Source of the DNA: Sphingobium sp. Ant17
GTDB lineage: Bacteria > Pseudomonadota > Alphaproteobacteria > Sphingomonadales > Sphingomonadaceae
Reading direction: 5' to 3'
Length of the DNA: 64,000 nt
Assembly (NCBI RefSeq): GCF_000588875.1
Contig: NZ_JEMV01000023.1
Span: forward strand, 3,248-67,247
Shown: piece by piece, positions 10,736 to 23,535 of the stretch
Layout: each line of letters opens with the position of its first letter
Numbering within the stretch: position 1 is the first letter of the stretch
The notes under the pieces: model-generated
Database searches by the model: none
Seen by the model: the letters and a program-made list of their open reading frames with translations, nothing else
Told to the model about the DNA's origin: nothing
Made by a program: the position numbers and the translations under genes

Positions 10736-11712
10736 GCAGGAACCAACCGATGTTCGTAGCGCCAGGTCGCCCAGGCCTGCTGCGCCAGCCGTAGCCCGGT
10801 CCGCACCTGGCTGGGCGGCACACGAGTCAGAGGCGTTGGCGAAGCGTCAGCAATGGCGGGGGACAGGTCGCGAAACCCTGCCCCGCGCACCTGCGGCAAG
10901 CGCACGGCTTCCTGGCACAGTGCCGCGAACCGCGCCTTGACCATGGCGTTGGGTCGTTCCCGATCGCGTGAGAGCATTTCGAAACTATGAGTGACGACGG
11001 TGAAGGCATCATGCCCCTCGCGCGCGGCATGGCGCAGCCCCGCGCGCATCTCCGCCGCCGACATGGCGCAGATCTGGGCGGGACGGAAACTGCCGGGCCG
11101 GTCATGAATGCCCGATACCGGCAGTTCGACGACGCCCTGCATCCGCAGAGCACTAATCTGCGCCGGATCGACGGTGATGCCGCATTCGCGTCCCAGATAG
11201 GCGGGATTGACGCTGCTGTCCCACGCCACGCCAATGGCGGCCAGTGCCCGCAACGTATCGTCATTCGCGCCGAAGTTACCGGCACGAAAGGCCGTAATGG
11301 GTGAGGCGCCTGCCTGCTCCAGCAGTGCCTTGGCAAGGCTCAGCAAGACGATCTGATCATCCAACGAGAAATCGCCGATATTGCGTCCTTGCCGATCCCC
11401 GACTGGAGACTCCTTTGCCCAGGCGAGCCATTCGGTGTGAATATGCATCTGCACTTCATGGCCTCGGCTCTCGATCGCTTCGACGATGGGAATGAGGAAA
11501 TCCGGGCCGTGAACCAGGGTGGGCATGGGATCGAGGAAGAAGACGCCTTTAAGCCCATGGCGGTCCAGCATGTCCATCTGCCAGCCGATGCCATGCGCCT
11601 GCCCCTGTGCCTCCGCCCAGATCGAGCGACTGACATTGTCGGCCAGGGGCATCCCACGCTGATACAGCGCAGAAGAAAGTTCTGTATCGACGGTGATGAG
11701 CAGCGCGGTCAT
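10732..11712 (-). CDS. Polysaccharide deacetylase family protein (NodB-like)
   Basis: A 326-residue NodB-fold carbohydrate esterase. LLITVDTELSS at the N-terminus supplies the catalytic/metal Asp, and VQMHIHTEWLAW supplies the HxxxH-like metal site. FRAGNFGANDDTLRALAAIG and THSFEM fit the later motifs. The start at 11712 (MTALLITVDTE) places the domain at the usual position; an upstream start at 11745 is possible. No signal peptide is seen, so a periplasmic location is uncertain. It probably acts on a surface glycan with the overlapping ATP-grasp enzyme. Confidence 0.8.
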   Translation of the reverse strand: MTALLITVDTELSSALYQRGMPLADNVSRSIWAEAQGQAHGIGWQMDMLDRHGLKGVFFLDPMPTLVHGPDFLIPIVEAIESRGHEVQMHIHTEWLAWAKESPVGDRQGRNIGDFSLDDQIVLLSLAKALLEQAGASPITAFRAGNFGANDDTLRALAAIGVAWDSSVNPAYLGRECGITVDPAQISALRMQGVVELPVSGIHDRPGSFRPAQICAMSAAEMRAGLRHAAREGHDAFTVVTHSFEMLSRDRERPNAMVKARFAALCQEAVRLPQVRGAGFRDLSPAIADASPTPLTRVPPSQVRTGLRLAQQAWATWRYEHRLVPA

Positions 11713-11853
11713 GGGCAGTCCGGTCAGAGGGCAACGCACCTGCATAGGAAGGAGGCGTTAAGGACCCGTAATGTGTCCCGCATGTGTCTGGCCGGTCATA
11801 GATGGAAAGAACAGCCTCTTTTCCAACCAGACGACGGATACCCAGCCGAACCG

Positions 11854-12351
11854 TCAGGCAATCAACGAAAACTCGCCATAGCTGCCCTGGAAGAACAACA
11901 ATGGCCGCTCTGGCCGGTCGACTTCCAGCGCCACGACCCGGCCTAGCACGATATAATGGTCCCCCGCCTCATGCACCGCATCCAGCGCGCAATCGATCCA
12001 AGCGACGACATCGTCCAGGATCGGCGATCCATTGGCGGATACGCGATGCACGATGCCCGCGAATTTGTCCGGGCCTGGCGCGGCAATCTGGCGGCACAAG
12101 GGCTGCTGATCGCTGGCCAGGATATTGACACAAAATTTGCCGACCGCCTCGATCCGGGGCCAGCTGCTCGACGTCTTGGCGGGAAAAAAGGCCACGAGCG
12201 GGGGATCGAGCGACACCGAGGTGAAAGAGCCGACGACCATGCCGACAGGCGCACCACTGGCTTCCACGGCCGTCACGACGCAGACGCCGGTGGGGTAATG
12301 GCCGAGCACCCGCCGAAAGGTGGCGCTGTCAAAACTGATCATCTCACTCAT
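11854..12351 (-). CDS. Flavin reductase family protein
   Basis: A flavin reductase-like FMN-binding protein of about 165 residues. The motifs FRRVLGHYPTGVCVVTA, GMVVGSFTSVSLDPPLV and KFCVNILASDQQPLCRQIA are typical of HpaC/NADH:FMN oxidoreductases, which supply reduced flavin to two-component monooxygenases. The start at 12351 is preceded by AGGAG at good spacing, and an upstream in-frame ATG at 12372 lacks one. No partner monooxygenase is adjacent. It may be coupled loosely to maeB upstream. Confidence 0.88.
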   Translation of the reverse strand: MSEMISFDSATFRRVLGHYPTGVCVVTAVEASGAPVGMVVGSFTSVSLDPPLVAFFPAKTSSSWPRIEAVGKFCVNILASDQQPLCRQIAAPGPDKFAGIVHRVSANGSPILDDVVAWIDCALDAVHEAGDHYIVLGRVVALEVDRPERPLLFFQGSYGEFSLIA

Positions 12352-12403
12352 GCCCGGTCGCTCCTGCAACATATCCTGCCGTGCATAGCACAGACTGCGC
12401 GCG

Positions 12404-14664
<2,261 letters not shown>

Positions 14665-14787
14665 CGATTATCCGCCTCTTCTGTCCGTTGCCCTGGCCCT
14701 AGCGGCAAGCCATGCTTGGGGGCAAGTGCGAGAAGACCGCTTTTTCGCGCTCTTTCCTGCGCGCCGCCTTGCCGCTATCCGGGCGGG
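14665..14787. promoter_or_regulatory. Divergent maeB/mutS promoter region
   Basis: This 123-base gap lies between two divergent genes and must contain both promoters unless mutS starts elsewhere. No confident -35/-10 pair or operator was recognised. Confidence 0.3.
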
Positions 14788-17429
14788 ATGCGCAGCGCCC
14801 CGGACACGTCCCCACCCCTTACGCCCATGATGGCGCAATATCTGACGCTCAAGGCCCAGGCGCAGGACTGCCTGCTCTTCTACCGCATGGGCGATTTCTT
14901 CGAACTCTTCTTCGACGATGCCAAGGCGGCGGCGGCCACGCTCGACATCGCGCTGACCAGTCGGGGCGAACATGATGCGCGCCGATCCCCATGTGCGGGG
15001 TGCCGGTCCACAGCGCGGAGGGCTATCTCGCGCGGTTGATCAAGGCGGGCCATCGCGTCGCCATCGCCGAGCAGACCGAAACCCCGGCGCAAGCCAAAGC
15101 GCGTGGCGGCAAGACGCTCGTGGCGCGCGACATCGTGCGATACGTGACGGCCGGCACGCTGACCGAGGAGACGTTGCTCGATTCCCGGCGGGACAATATG
15201 CTCGTCGCGCTGGCGCAGGTGGGCGGAGACAGCGAAATCGGGATCGCCGCCGCCGACATTTCGACTGGCCGGTTCGAAACGATGACCTGCCGCGCCGCCG
15301 ACCTTCATGCCGAACTCGCGCGCCTGCGCCCCAGCGAAATAGTGGTGGCGGAAGGATCGTCGCTCGACCTTCCCGACCTGCATATGTTCGATCGCGCGGC
15401 CTTTTCCAGCACTCGTGCCGAAGCGGCGCTGAAGCGGCTGTTCGCGGTCGCGACGCTGGACGGGTTCGGCCAGTTCGGCCGCGCGGAGCTGGCGGCGATG
15501 GGCGGGCTGATCGCCTATCTCGACCATGCGGGCAAAGGCACCCTGCCCTTCCTGGCGCCACCTTTGCGCCAGACGAGCGGCGGCTATGTTGCGATCGATG
15601 CGGCGACGCGCGAGAGTCTGGAGATCGTCGCAACCACGAGCGGCGCGCGCGCGGGCAGCCTCTTAGGGGCGGTCGATCGCACCGTGACGGGCGCGGGCGC
15701 GCGGCTGCTGGGGCAGGATTTGTCGGCGCCGCTGATGGACCTCGACCGGATCGAGGCGCGGCTGGGGCTGGTCCAGCTCTTCCATGACGATGCAGGATTG
15801 CGCGACCAGTTGCGCGCGGCGCTGCGGGCGCTGCCCGATATCGGCCGCGCGCTGGGACGGGTGGCGGTCGGCCGCGGCTCGCCGCGCGACCTCGGGCAAC
15901 TACGCGACGGTCTGGGCGAAGCGCGGCTGTTGCGCGAACGGCTGGGGCATCTTCCCGACCCGCCGTTGTTGCTGGCGCGGCTGCTGCCCGCACTCGATGG
16001 CCATGGCGCGCTGGTGGATGCGCTGTCGCGCGCGCTGGTGCCTGCGCCGCCAACCGAGACGGCAAGCGGCGGCTATATCGCCGATGGTTATGATCCCGCG
16101 CTCGACGAACTGCGCAGGATGGCAGGCGACGGCCGCCGCGCGATCGCCGCGCTGGAAGCCAAATATCGCGAGCAGACGGGCATTTCTACCCTCAAGATCC
16201 GCCATAATGGCGTGCTGGGCTATCATGTCGAGGTGCCTGCCCGCGCCGCCGATGCGCTAATGGTGCCGACCAGCGGTTTCACCCACCGCCAGACGCTCGC
16301 TGGCGTCGTGCGCTTCAATTCAATCGATCTGCATGAGGAAGCCGGGCGCGTGGCGCAGGCGGGTGCGCATGCGCTGGTCGCGGAAGCCGCGCATCTCGAA
16401 GAGCTGATCGCCGCCGTGCTGGGCCGCAAAGCCGATATCGCGCGCGCAGGCCAGGCGCTCGCCCGGCTCGATGTCGCGGCGGCCCTCGCTGAACGGGCGG
16501 CAGAAGGCGGCTGGCAACGACCGCATCTGATCGCCGATGACGGGTCGAACCCCTGCCTGTCGATCAGCGGCGGGCGACACCCGGTGGTGGAAGACGCGCT
16601 GCGCCGTGACGGCCAGGCGTTCGTCGCCAATGATTGCTGCCTGGTCGCCGACGACCGGCTGTGGCTGGTCACAGGCCCCAATATGGGCGGCAAGTCGACC
16701 TTCCTGCGGCAAAATGCGTTGATCGTCATCCTGGCGCAGGCGGGTGCCTATGTCCCTGCCCAATCGGCAACGCTGACATTGGTTGATCGCCTGTTCAGCC
16801 GGGTGGGCGCGTCGGACAATTTGGCCAAGGGTCGATCGACCTTCATGGTCGAGATGGTCGAGACCGCCGCGATCCTGGCGCAGGCGACCACGCGCAGTTT
16901 CGTCATCCTCGATGAAGTGGGGCGCGGCACTTCCACCTATGATGGGCTGGCGCTCGCCTGGGCGGTGGTGGAGGCTGTGCATGAGGTCAATCGCTGCCGC
17001 TGCCTGTTTGCCACCCACTATCATGAACTGACGCGGCTGGCCGAGAGTCTGTCCGCCTTGTCGCTCCACCATGTCCGCGCCCGCGAATGGAAGGGCGATC
17101 TGGTGCTACTCCATGAACTGGCACAGGGACCGGCCGACCGCAGCTATGGCCTCGCCGTCGCACGGCTGGCGGGGCTGCCCGCGCCAGTGCTCAAGCGCGC
17201 CAAGGATGTGCTCGCCCGGCTGGAAGCGGGCAAGGCGAAGACCGGCGGTATCGCGGCGGGGCTGGACGACCTGCCGCTGTTTGCCGCCGCCGCCGCGCAG
17301 GAAGAGGTTGCGCCCGACCCGGTGCGCGCGGCCATTGCCGCGATCGACGCTGACGCGCTGTCCCCGCGTGAAGCACTCGATCACATATATCGATTGAAAC
17401 AACTGGCAGCGGACGCGACGCGCGACTAG
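14788..17429 (+). pseudogene. mutS: DNA mismatch repair protein MutS, early single-base frameshift
   Basis: MutS recognises mismatches and small loops and starts methyl-independent repair with MutL. The mismatch-binding motif lies at the N-terminus in [18 protein letters not shown] (Phe-x-Glu). The ATPase core includes Walker A TGPNMGGKSTFLRQ, FVILDEVGRGTSTYDGLALAW and the ATHYHELTRL switch. The frame breaks at about 14976: GAACATGATGCGCGCCG should read GATGGCGCGCCG, giving [23 protein letters not shown]. The repaired length of about 876 residues is normal. As written the protein would stop near residue 84, so the strain would lack mismatch repair. One lost G in GGC matches the error pattern elsewhere. 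Confidence 0.93.
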
Positions 17430-17438
17430 AGAACCCGC

Positions 17439-20199
17439 ATGGTCATGCAGTTCTCCGCCTTGGGATCGCGCCGTGCGATCATCGACCGACGCGCGATTTC
17501 CGACAGCATCAACGCTCTTGCGCACACGCATAAGGGCGACCCCATGCGTCTGCGTGGGCTGATCGTCGGGGAACTCAAGGCCGCGCTGGAAGAGGGACGG
17601 GTCGAAGTTGCCCGAAGGCTGGAGGCGCGGCCCACGCGCGGGCGCGAGACGGTTACTGCTTTCGCCTTCCTGATCGACCAGATTTTGCGCCTGCTCTACG
17701 ACGCAACCACGCATCATCTTTATCCATCGGGCAATCGCAGCACCGGAGAGCGGATCGCGCTGATCGCGGTGGGCGGCTACGGCCGGGGCGAAATGGCACC
17801 CCATAGCGACGTCGATATCGGCTTCATCACCCCCTGGAAGCGACCGGCTGGACAGAGCAGGTGATCGAATCGATGCTGTATTCGCTCTGGGATCTGGGAT
17901 TGAAGGTCGGGCATAGCAGCCGGTCGATCGACGAGACGATGCGGATGGCCAAGTCGGACCTGACGGTGCGCACTGCTTTGTTGGAGGCGCGCTATGTCTG
18001 GGGCGATCGAGCGCTCTATGAGGAAACCTCCGTCCGTTTCGATGCCGAGGTGATGCAGGGCAATGCCCGCGCCTTCGTCACCGAAAAGCTGGTCGAGCGC
18101 GACGAGCGCCACAAGCGAATGGGCGACAGCCGCTATGTCGTCGAACCCAATGTAAAGGAAGGCAAGGGCGGGCTGCGCGACCTGCACACGCTGTTCTGGA
18201 TCGGCAAATATGTGAACCGGGTGCGATCGGTCGCCGAACTGGTCGATGTCGGGCTGCTCACCCAGATCGAATTACGCCAGTTCCAGAAAGCGGAGGACTT
18301 CCTCTGGGCGGTGCGCTGTCACCTGCACACCATCACCGGGCGGGCCGAGGACCGGCTGACCTTCGACCTGCAACTCGAAACCGCGACACGGATGCGCTTT
18401 ACCGGGCGGCACGGCCAGTCCGGGGTCGAGCGGTTCATGCGCTATTATTTCCTGAATGCGAAGGTCGTCGGCGACCTGACCGCCGTGTTCCTGGCCCATC
18501 TGGATGACCAGATGGGGCCGAAGGGGCGGCGCTATATTCCCGCCATCTTCCGTCGCCCCAAGAAGCTCGACGGCTTCGTGCTCGACCGGGGGCGGCTGGC
18601 TCTGCCAAGCGATGATTTTTTCAAGCCGACCCGGTGCGGTTGGTGGAAATATTCGCGCTGGCCGATCGCCATGGCCTGTCCATCCACCCCGCCGCAATGC
18701 GTGCGGCGAGCCGGGATGCGGGGCTGATCACGGCCAAGATCCGCAAGGACCCGCGTGCCAACGCCGCCTTCATGGATGTGCTGACCAGTCCGCGAGACCC
18801 GGAAACGGTGCTGCGCTGGATGAACGAATCGACCGTGTTCGGCCGCTTCGTGCCCGACTTCCGCCGGGTCGTCGCACAGATGCAGTTCGACATGTATCAT
18901 CATTACACGGTCGATGAGCATACCATCCGCGCGGTTGGCCTGCTGTCGCGGATCGAGAAGGGCGAACTAGCGCAGGATCATCCGCTGGCCACCGACCTGA
19001 TGGGCAAATTGCTCTCGCGCCGGGTGCTCTACATCGCCGTGCTGCTGCATGACATTGCCAAGGGGCGCGGCGGCGACCACAGCATATTGGGCGCGCAGGT
19101 GGCCGAGCAGCTCTGCCCGCGCCTCGGCCTCACCCCGGCGGAAACCGAAACCGTCGCCTGGCTGGTACGCTACCATCTGTTGATGTCGGCGACCGCGTTC
19201 AAACGCGATCTGGCCGATTATAAGACGATCGTGGACTTTGTTGACGTGGTGCAAAGCCCCGAACGGTTGCGGTTGCTGCTGTGCCTGACCGTGGTGGACA
19301 TTCGCGCGGTCGGCCCCGGCGTCTGGAACAGCTGGAAGCGGCAGTTGCTGGGCGATCTGTATGATTCAGCCGAGGAACTGCTGCGGCTGGGTCATAAGCA
19401 GAAGGGGCGCAGCGAGCGGGTGACCGCCAAGCAGAAGACGCTGCGCCAGGCGCTCCATATGGACGAAGCCACGTTCGAGGCGTTCAGCAAACGATTGCCC
19501 GAATCCTACTGGATCGCCGAGCCCGACGACATCTTGATCCATAATGCCGAACATATGCTGGCGGCGGGCGACGCGCCGCTGTCGATCGCGGCACATTATT
19601 ATCCGCAGCGTGGCGCGACGCTGGTCACCGTCTATGCCGCCGACCATCCAGGGCTATTCTATCGCATTGCAGGGGCCATCCATCTGGCGGGCGGCAACAT
19701 CATCGATGCGCGCATCCACACTACCCGCGATGGGGTCGCGATCGATAATTTCCTGGTGCAGGATCCGATGGGCGGCGCGTTCCACAGCCCTGAGCAACTC
19801 ACCCGCATCCGCAACGCGATTGAGGACTCGCTCTCGAACCGGCATCGGCTGATCACCAAGCTGAGCGCGCGTCCCTTGACCCGGACTCGCGCCGAAGCCT
19901 TCCGCATCGAGCCCAATGTGCTGATCGACAACAAGGCGTCGAATCGCTTCACCGTGATCGAGGTCAATGCGCGCGATCGGCCGGCGCTGCTGTTCAGCCT
20001 CGCCAATGGATTGTTCCAGTCGAAGGTGACAGTGCATAGCGCGCATGTCGCCACCTATGGCGAGCGTGCGGTGGATACTTTCTACGTTACTGATTTGTTC
20101 GGCGGGAAGATCGAGAGCAAGGCGCGGCTCCAGACTTTGGAGCGGCGGCTGCTGGAAGGCGCCGGCGGCGAAGTCGGCGAGGCGCTGGCACGCGCCTAG
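17439..20199 (+). pseudogene. glnD: [Protein-PII] uridylyltransferase/uridylyl-removing enzyme, two frameshifts
   Basis: GlnD senses glutamine and uridylylates or de-uridylylates PII. Four parts are clear: the nucleotidyltransferase site VGGYGRGEMAPHSDVDIGF, the linker, the HD domain with LLHDIAKGRGGDHS, and two C-terminal ACT domains (TLVTVYAADHPGLFYRIAGA and FTVIEVNARDRPALLFSLA). Two single-G losses break the frame: at about 17840 (TGGAAGCGACC for TGGAAGGCGACC) and at about 18625 (TTCAAGCCGAC for TTCAAGGCCGAC). Repair gives about 920 residues, the normal length. It starts 9 bases after mutS. Two hits in such a regulator argue for sequence error. Confidence 0.93.
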
Positions 20200-20699
20200 G
20201 CAACGATCTCCATACCATCGCCCGGCGCGAGCAGCGGTAACAGGCGGAGCATGTCGTCGCGATCGATAGCGACGCAGCCAGCGGTAGGGCGGCCTTCGGA
20301 CAGGTGGAAGAAGATCGCGCTCCCTTGGCCCGGTATGGGCGGCGCGTCATTATGGCCCAGCACCACGATGATATCATAAGCATCGTCAGCGCGAATCAGG
20401 TTTTCGGCCGAGACGCCGCGCGGCAGGCGAACGGGGCGATTATAGGCGGGGTCGGCGGGGTCGTCCGACCAACCATCACCAGGCCTGATCCAGCGCCAGG
20501 GCAATCGGATAGCGACGGCATCGACCTTGCCGGGCCGTAGCAACACGCCACGGATCGGCCAGAGGCCAAGCGGGGTGCAGCCATCGCCTTCGCGCTTGTC
20601 CGCCCCCGCACAAGTGCCGCCTCGGCCGATGGTGCAATCCATGACCATGGTGCCAAAGGTCAGGCGACCCGCGCCGCCATCGACGCGGATGACGCTCAT
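20196..20699 (-). CDS. L,D-transpeptidase (YkuD) family protein
   Basis: A 167-residue YkuD-fold protein. The catalytic motif is visible as [20 protein letters not shown] (His and nucleophilic Cys), preceded by [15 protein letters not shown]. YkuD enzymes form 3-3 peptidoglycan cross-links or attach lipoproteins. No signal peptide or membrane anchor is visible at the N-terminus ([16 protein letters not shown]), which is odd for a periplasmic enzyme. Its start overlaps the ribA stop, so it may be translated with ribA. It converges with glnD, sharing 4 bases. Confidence 0.82.
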   Translation of the reverse strand: MSVIRVDGGAGRLTFGTMVMDCTIGRGGTCAGADKREGDGCTPLGLWPIRGVLLRPGKVDAVAIRLPWRWIRPGDGWSDDPADPAYNRPVRLPRGVSAENLIRADDAYDIIVVLGHNDAPPIPGQGSAIFFHLSEGRPTAGCVAIDRDDMLRLLPLLAPGDGMEIVA

Positions 20700-21757
20700 A
20701 GCTGGTGGCCGGTCCGGTCCCGCTTGGTGGCGAGATAGCGTTCATTATGCGGGTTGGTCGGCAGGATGATCGGCAAGCGCTCGATCACGCCGATGCCCGC
20801 CGCTTCCAGCCCCGCTACCTTGTTGGGGTTGTTGGTCAAAAGCCGCACCTGCGCCACGCCGAGCAGGTCTAACATCCGCGCCGCAACCGAAAAATCGCGC
20901 GCGTCGATCGCAAAGCCGAGGCGCACATTGGCATCGACTGTGTCGAACCCCTGATCCTGCATCGCATAGGCGCGCAGCTTGTTGACGAGGCCGATCCCCC
21001 GCCCCTCCTGCCGCAGATAGAGCAGCACGCCCCAAGGCGCATCGGCGATCTGGTCCAACGCCTGATGCAGTTGCGGCCCGCAATCGCATTTGAGACTGCC
21101 GAGCACGTCGCCAGTCAGGCATTCGCTGTGCAGACGAACGACAGGCGGCGAGGCATCGCGCTTGCCCACCACCAGCGCGACATGTTCGCGCGGTTCGTCG
21201 GGACTGCGAAAGGCAATAATCTCAGCCGTTTCGCTGGCCGACACCGGCAGCCGGGCGCGCGTGGCGATGGCAAGATGAATCGCATCATCATAGGCGTCGA
21301 TATCATCGGCCTGCACCGTGACATCCACGGCCTCATCCCCTTCCGTCACGAAATAGGCGGGCAGGATGCCGGCAAGGCGAGCGAGCCGCAGCGCAGCTTT
21401 CGCCGCCTGTGGGGCGGCGAGTGGGCGGGCGCGGAACGGCCCCTTGAGCGGCGAGGCGAGGTCCAGCACCGGGTCAGAGATGGCCGTCGCGACGTCGGCA
21501 TCGATCCATGGCGCGCGCTCGACCAGCACCGGTTGATCGGGATCGGCAGCGGCCGGTTGATTGGCGAGCTTGAGCGTTTCGGCGCGGGCGGCGGAGATCA
21601 GGATATCGGCGCGGGCGGCGGGATCGAAAGCGGCAAGTGTCACCGCATCCGCCCCTTCGATCGCCATCAAGCGGATGGCGCCATCGTCGCCCACTATCCT
21701 GATCGCCCAGCCGCGCCGTAGCGCGTCAATCGCCCGAGCCGCGTCGCGCGCGCGCAT
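20696..21757 (-). CDS. ribA: GTP cyclohydrolase II with divergent N-terminal domain
   Basis: RibA opens the riboflavin pathway by hydrolysing GTP. The C-terminal half carries the zinc ligands in [20 protein letters not shown], the catalytic stretch [22 protein letters not shown] and [17 protein letters not shown]. The first 160 or so residues (from [16 protein letters not shown]) resemble a worn RibB-like domain and lack a clear dihydroxybutanone-phosphate synthase site. The length is 353 residues. The start at 21757 overlaps the xth stop by one base. The gene order xth-ribA-ldt on the minus strand suggests one transcript. Confidence 0.9.
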   Translation of the reverse strand: MRARDAARAIDALRRGWAIRIVGDDGAIRLMAIEGADAVTLAAFDPAARADILISAARAETLKLANQPAAADPDQPVLVERAPWIDADVATAISDPVLDLASPLKGPFRARPLAAPQAAKAALRLARLAGILPAYFVTEGDEAVDVTVQADDIDAYDDAIHLAIATRARLPVSASETAEIIAFRSPDEPREHVALVVGKRDASPPVVRLHSECLTGDVLGSLKCDCGPQLHQALDQIADAPWGVLLYLRQEGRGIGLVNKLRAYAMQDQGFDTVDANVRLGFAIDARDFSVAARMLDLLGVAQVRLLTNNPNKVAGLEAAGIGVIERLPIILPTNPHNERYLATKRDRTGHQL

Positions 21758-22554
21758 CAGAACACGAAGTCGGTGATGATGGGGATATGGTCGGAAGGCT
21801 TGATCCAGCTGCGCGCGGGTTCGACCACGCGGTGGCTCACCGCCTTGTCCGCGACGTCGCGCGTCATCCACATATGGTCGAGCCGACGACCCCGATCCGA
21901 TTCGGCCCAATCCTTCGCGCGATAACTCCACCAGGTATAAAGGCGCGCGGGCGCGGGATGGAAATGGCGGCCGATATCGACCCAATCGTTCGATGCCTGA
22001 AGCCGCGCCAATATGTCGCATTCCACAGGCGTATGGCTGACGACGTTGAGCAATTGCTTGTGGCTCCACACATCGCATTCCAGCGGCGCGATGTTGAAGT
22101 CGCCGGTCAGGATGGTCGGCTTGTTGTCCAGCGCGGCCGACCATTCGATCATCCGTTCAAGGAAATCGAGTTTCTGCCCGAACTTGGGATTGACCGTGCG
22201 GTCGGCGATGTCGCCGCCGGCGGGCACATAGACATTTTCGATCCGCACGCCATTATCGAGCCGCACGCCCACATGGCGCGCTTCGCCATTGGACTGCCAG
22301 TCGAACCGGTCATCTTCGTGGATCGGCACCTTGCTCATGATCGCCACGCCATGATGCATGCGCTGGCCGTTCAGCACCTGATGAACATAGCCCATGCGCC
22401 GGAACATGTCGGTGGGGAAAATCTCGTTCACCACCTTGGTTTCCTGCAGACACAATATGTCGGGGGCTTCCTGTTGCAGTAGCTGTTCGACGATGTCGAT
22501 GCGCGCACGGACGCTGTTGATGTTCCAGGAGCAAATGGAGAGAGTGTCGGCCAT
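21757..22554 (-). CDS. xth: Exodeoxyribonuclease III
   Basis: A 265-residue exonuclease III / AP endonuclease of the EEP fold, acting in base-excision repair. Motifs are [23 protein letters not shown] (metal Glu), [17 protein letters not shown] (Asp-Asn), RRLDHMW, and the final [10 protein letters not shown] (Asp-His). The length is normal. Its stop overlaps the ribA start. A hairpin lies just upstream. Confidence 0.94.
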   Translation of the reverse strand: MADTLSICSWNINSVRARIDIVEQLLQQEAPDILCLQETKVVNEIFPTDMFRRMGYVHQVLNGQRMHHGVAIMSKVPIHEDDRFDWQSNGEARHVGVRLDNGVRIENVYVPAGGDIADRTVNPKFGQKLDFLERMIEWSAALDNKPTILTGDFNIAPLECDVWSHKQLLNVVSHTPVECDILARLQASNDWVDIGRHFHPAPARLYTWWSYRAKDWAESDRGRRLDHMWMTRDVADKAVSHRVVEPARSWIKPSDHIPIITDFVF

Positions 22555-22604
22555 GGGTTTGCCCTAGAAGGCCGCGTTGACGCACGCAAGCGCCAGACAG
22601 AGTA

Positions 22605-22638
22605 AGACCCCCGCTCCGGGGGCATGGAACGGGGGTCT
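22605..22638 (-). terminator. GC-rich hairpin downstream of lolA
   Basis: Arms AGACCCCCGCTCC (22605-22617) and GGAACGGGGGTCT (22626-22638) pair with one mismatch. It lies between lolA and xth on the minus strand, about 160 bases past the lolA stop. The T-tract on the minus strand is short (TTACTC), so it may be a weak terminator or attenuating structure. Confidence 0.4.
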
Positions 22639-22798
22639 CGATCGCGCCCTTGAAGCGCTTCGCGGCGAGAGCGGACCGGGTAACAGGGGGGAAATCCCGA
22701 TACCGTTTCGCGCCGTTGAGTTATAATTAGCGGCCGCCATATGAGCGGCAGATGAACGGTTTTGAAAAGCGATCGATCTGCCGCATCAGGCGCTCGGT

Positions 22799-23434
22799 TC
22801 AGCCCCCAGCCGACCGACCGCGCGGCCGGGGGTCGGTCCAGCGGAAGGCCGAATCGGCGACGGTCACGCCATAACGCTGGTTTGTCAGCCGAACAGCCGT
22901 GCGGTTATTCTGCGAATCGAGCGCGACCCAGCCATAGAGCTGCAAGCCCGCCGGACTGGCGACATTGCGCTTGAAGATCATCGTGATAGTGCCGAATTCG
23001 GGGCGCTTGGGATCCCGGGCCTCGACGCTCAAGATGCTTGGGTCGCCAGTTGGCACGACCTTCCCGAACTTGGACAGATCCTTCGACGGATCGAGCAACG
23101 CGCCGAGCGGCGAGTTGCCGATCGGCCAGCGCTGCACCTGCCGCACTTCATAGTCGATCATCGTCAGCGCCTTGCCATCGCCTACGATCAGCAGCGGCAC
23201 GCCCTTTTGATATTGGAAGCGGATCTTGCCCGGCTGCTTGATCGTCAACTGCCCAGTCAAATTCTGGCCATTGCGGTCGGTCTGGGTAAAATCCGCCGTC
23301 ATCGTCGTGACGGCGCGGACATAGGCGTTGACCTTCGTCAGGTCGGACTGGTCCGCCTGCGCAATGGCGGGCATTGCGATCGGCAGGGCGAGGGCGACTG
23401 GCGCCATGGCCAGCGCCAGAGAGATGCGCTTCAT
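22799..23434 (-). CDS. lolA: Outer-membrane lipoprotein carrier protein LolA
   Basis: A 211-residue periplasmic chaperone that receives lipoproteins from LolCDE and carries them to the outer membrane. A Sec signal peptide ends near AIAQA (residues 1-27). The LolA fold is shown by TMTADFTQTDRNGQNLTGQL and LTIKQPGKIRFQYQKG, the DYEVRQVQRWPI strand, and LDSQNNRTAVRLTNQRYG at the C-terminus. Next to ftsK, as in many bacteria, but with a separate start region of about 100 bases. Confidence 0.92.
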   Translation of the reverse strand: MKRISLALAMAPVALALPIAMPAIAQADQSDLTKVNAYVRAVTTMTADFTQTDRNGQNLTGQLTIKQPGKIRFQYQKGVPLLIVGDGKALTMIDYEVRQVQRWPIGNSPLGALLDPSKDLSKFGKVVPTGDPSILSVEARDPKRPEFGTITMIFKRNVASPAGLQLYGWVALDSQNNRTAVRLTNQRYGVTVADSAFRWTDPRPRGRSAGG

Positions 23435-23535
23435 CAGACAGGAACTCCGGTTGTTACGGATGCGGTTTAGGCGGCGCGGCTTGAACGACCTGTGAACCCG
23501 CCCGTTCCCTGCCGTTCAGCAACTTGTCCGAACCA

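Noticed and set aside
9446-10759. Plus-strand frame of 437 codons opposite the ATP-grasp gene
   Set aside because: The minus strand encodes clear ATP-grasp motifs, while the plus translation is unstructured and Gln/His/Arg-rich.
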